Source: Pseudarthrobacter enclensis
Lineage (GTDB): Bacteria > Actinomycetota > Actinomycetes > Actinomycetales > Micrococcaceae
Reading direction: 5' to 3'
NCBI RefSeq assembly: GCF_001457025.1
Contig: NZ_KQ758599.1
Span: forward strand, 682,001-746,000
DNA length: 64,000 nucleotides
A program made the translations under genes and the position numbers. Position 1 is the first letter of the stretch. Every line of letters starts with the position of its first letter. The notes beneath the pieces are model-generated. The model saw only the letters and a list, made by a program, of their open reading frames with translations. It was not told the DNA's origin and made no database searches. Of the stretch, positions 62,834-64,000 are shown piece after piece.

Positions 62834-64000
62834 ATGACCAAGAGCAACAAAGCACTGCACGGCGCCATCGCGCTGGCAGGCATCTCCGCGCTCGCACTGA
62901 CGGCCTGCACGGGCCCGTCGGGCGGCGGCGGATCATCCACCGGCGGCACCGGAGGCAACACCATCACCCTCGGGACGACGGACAAAGTGGTCACGCTCGA
63001 CCCCGCAGGGTCCTACGACGCCGGTTCGTTCCTGGTGATGAACCAGGTCTATCCCTTCCTCCTGAACGCCAAGCCCGGCAGTGCGGACGCGTCCCCGGAC
63101 ATCGCCGAGTCGGCGTCCTTCACGGCGCCCACGGAATACACCGTCAAGCTCAAGCCGGGCCTGAAGTTCGCCAACGGCCACGCCCTGACCTCGTCCGACG
63201 TGAAATTCTCCATCGACCGCGTGGTGAAGATCGCCGACCCCAACGGCCCCGCCTCGCTCCTGAGCAACCTTGAATCCGTGGAGGCAACGGACGACACCAC
63301 GGTCGTCTTCAAGCTCAAGGCGGCCAACGACCAGGTTTTCCCCGGGGTCCTGGCGTCCAACTCCGGACCGATCATCGACGAGGAAGTCTTCCCCGCGGAC
63401 AAGGTCATGGGCGACGACGACATCGTCAAGGCCAAGCCCTTCGCCGGTCCCTACAGCATTGACAGCTACAAGAAGAACGAACTGATCAGCCTCTCGGTGA
63501 ACTCCGACTACCAGGGCCTGCTGGGCAAGCCCGCCAACGACGGCGCCAACATCAAGTACTACGCCGACGCGAACAACCTCAAGCTCGACATCCAGGAGGG
63601 CAATATCGACGTTGCCGGCCGCTCGCTGACCGCCACCGACGTCGCGGACCTGGAAGGCAACTCCAAGGTCAAGGTGCACAAGGGGCCGGGCGGGGAACTG
63701 CGCTACATCGTCTTCAACTTCGACACCATGCCCTTTGGTGCCAAAGCTCCCGACGCCGATCCGGCCAAGGCCCTTGCGGTCCGCCAGGCGATGGCAAACA
63801 TCGTGGACCGCGACGCCATTGCCAACCAGGTCTACAAGGGCACCTACCTTCCCGCGTACTCCGTGGTGCCGGAAGGCTTCCTCGGTGCGACCCAGCCGCT
63901 GAAGGACCTCTACGGCAACGGCGGGAAGCCGGACCTGGAGAAGGCCAAGAAGGTGTTCGCCGACGCCGGCATCAGCGGACCGGTGAACATCAAGCTCCAG
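62834..64000 (+). CDS. oligopeptide-type ABC transporter substrate-binding lipoprotein, C-terminus off the window
   Basis: First 389 residues of a family-5 (peptide/nickel) binding protein. A lipoprotein signal ends with ALTAC, followed by a Gly/Ser/Thr linker. Family features include TLGTTDKVVTLDPAGSYDAG, the PDIAESASF segment, LKPGLKFANGHALTSSDVKFSIDR and LRYIVFNFDTMPFG. Such proteins capture peptides or other polar solutes for an importer, whose permease and ATPase genes probably follow beyond the edge. The ATG at 62834 has an AGAAAG site about 10 nt upstream. It is preceded by a 286-bp intergenic region. Confidence 0.93.
   Translation, partial: MTKSNKALHGAIALAGISALALTACTGPSGGGGSSTGGTGGNTITLGTTDKVVTLDPAGSYDAGSFLVMNQVYPFLLNAKPGSADASPDIAESASFTAPTEYTVKLKPGLKFANGHALTSSDVKFSIDRVVKIADPNGPASLLSNLESVEATDDTTVVFKLKAANDQVFPGVLASNSGPIIDEEVFPADKVMGDDDIVKAKPFAGPYSIDSYKKNELISLSVNSDYQGLLGKPANDGANIKYYADANNLKLDIQEGNIDVAGRSLTATDVADLEGNSKVKVHKGPGGELRYIVFNFDTMPFGAKAPDADPAKALAVRQAMANIVDRDAIANQVYKGTYLPAYSVVPEGFLGATQPLKDLYGNGGKPDLEKAKKVFADAGISGPVNIKLQ

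Overview
The window is 64 kb of high-GC chromosomal DNA from an actinobacterium, most likely a member of the Micrococcaceae in the Arthrobacter/Pseudarthrobacter group. This rests on the GC-rich codon use, many GTG/TTG starts, the coproporphyrin-dependent heme gene set (hemY, hemQ, hemH), AdnAB in place of RecBCD, UvrD2, a MoeZ-DUF3107-TetR block and a SigK/RskA pair. There is no sign of a prophage, insertion sequence, CRISPR array or integron. It reads as stable core genome.

Layout. 1-5187 (minus strand): an adenine DNA methyltransferase cut by the window edge, a DEAD-box RNA helicase, an RNB-domain ribonuclease and thiE. 5222-7656 (plus): a TPP riboswitch followed by thiO-thiS-thiG. 7767-10340: a small membrane protein, a DUF3107 protein and a TetR regulator, divergent from moeZ, with a candidate operator between them. 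10414-22993: a large heme locus, with hemA divergent from hemE-hemY-(wall-like protein)-hemQ-hemH-hemC-hemD-hemB-(LLM flavin oxidoreductase)-hemL. 23064-25514 (minus): a polar amino-acid ABC transporter. 25836-39145: a genome-maintenance block with a DEDDh exonuclease, an alkyltransferase-like protein, adnA-adnB, a kinase-like phosphotransferase, nudC, uvrD2 and an M48-like peptidase. 39184-45086: a zincin-like protein, a PDZ/Lon-like protease and a UPF0182 membrane protein. 45219-45495: two identical initiator tRNA genes. 45635-53044: a cytochrome b-like protein, photolyase, PspA, a TPM-domain protein and an HtrA-like protease. 53301-55841: etfB-etfA and a LmbE-type deacetylase. 55901-57440: the RskA-like anti-sigma factor and SigK-like sigma factor. 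57586-62547: trmL, a J-domain/NERD-like protein, a lipoprotein, a cysteine desulfurase and mnmA. From 62834: an oligopeptide ABC binding protein cut by the right edge.

How the genes work together. Thiamine: ThiO, ThiS and ThiG make the thiazole under riboswitch control, and ThiE joins it to the pyrimidine. MoeZ and the cysteine desulfurase are plausible sulfur suppliers for ThiS and MnmA. Heme: HemA and HemL feed HemB-C-D-E, then HemY, HemH and HemQ finish by the coproporphyrin route. DNA repair: AdnAB, UvrD2, the ATL protein, photolyase and the exonuclease.

The most notable regulatory pattern is that twelve genes have a TANNNT box only 5-8 nt before the start codon, as expected for leaderless transcripts. 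Other points worth a second look are a 55-nt near-perfect palindrome between moeZ and hemA, a TetR operator candidate, a J-domain/NERD-like fusion, a phosphotransferase that lacks its metal-binding Asp, and an unrecognised wall-like protein inside the heme locus. I did not find a clearly new multi-gene system.
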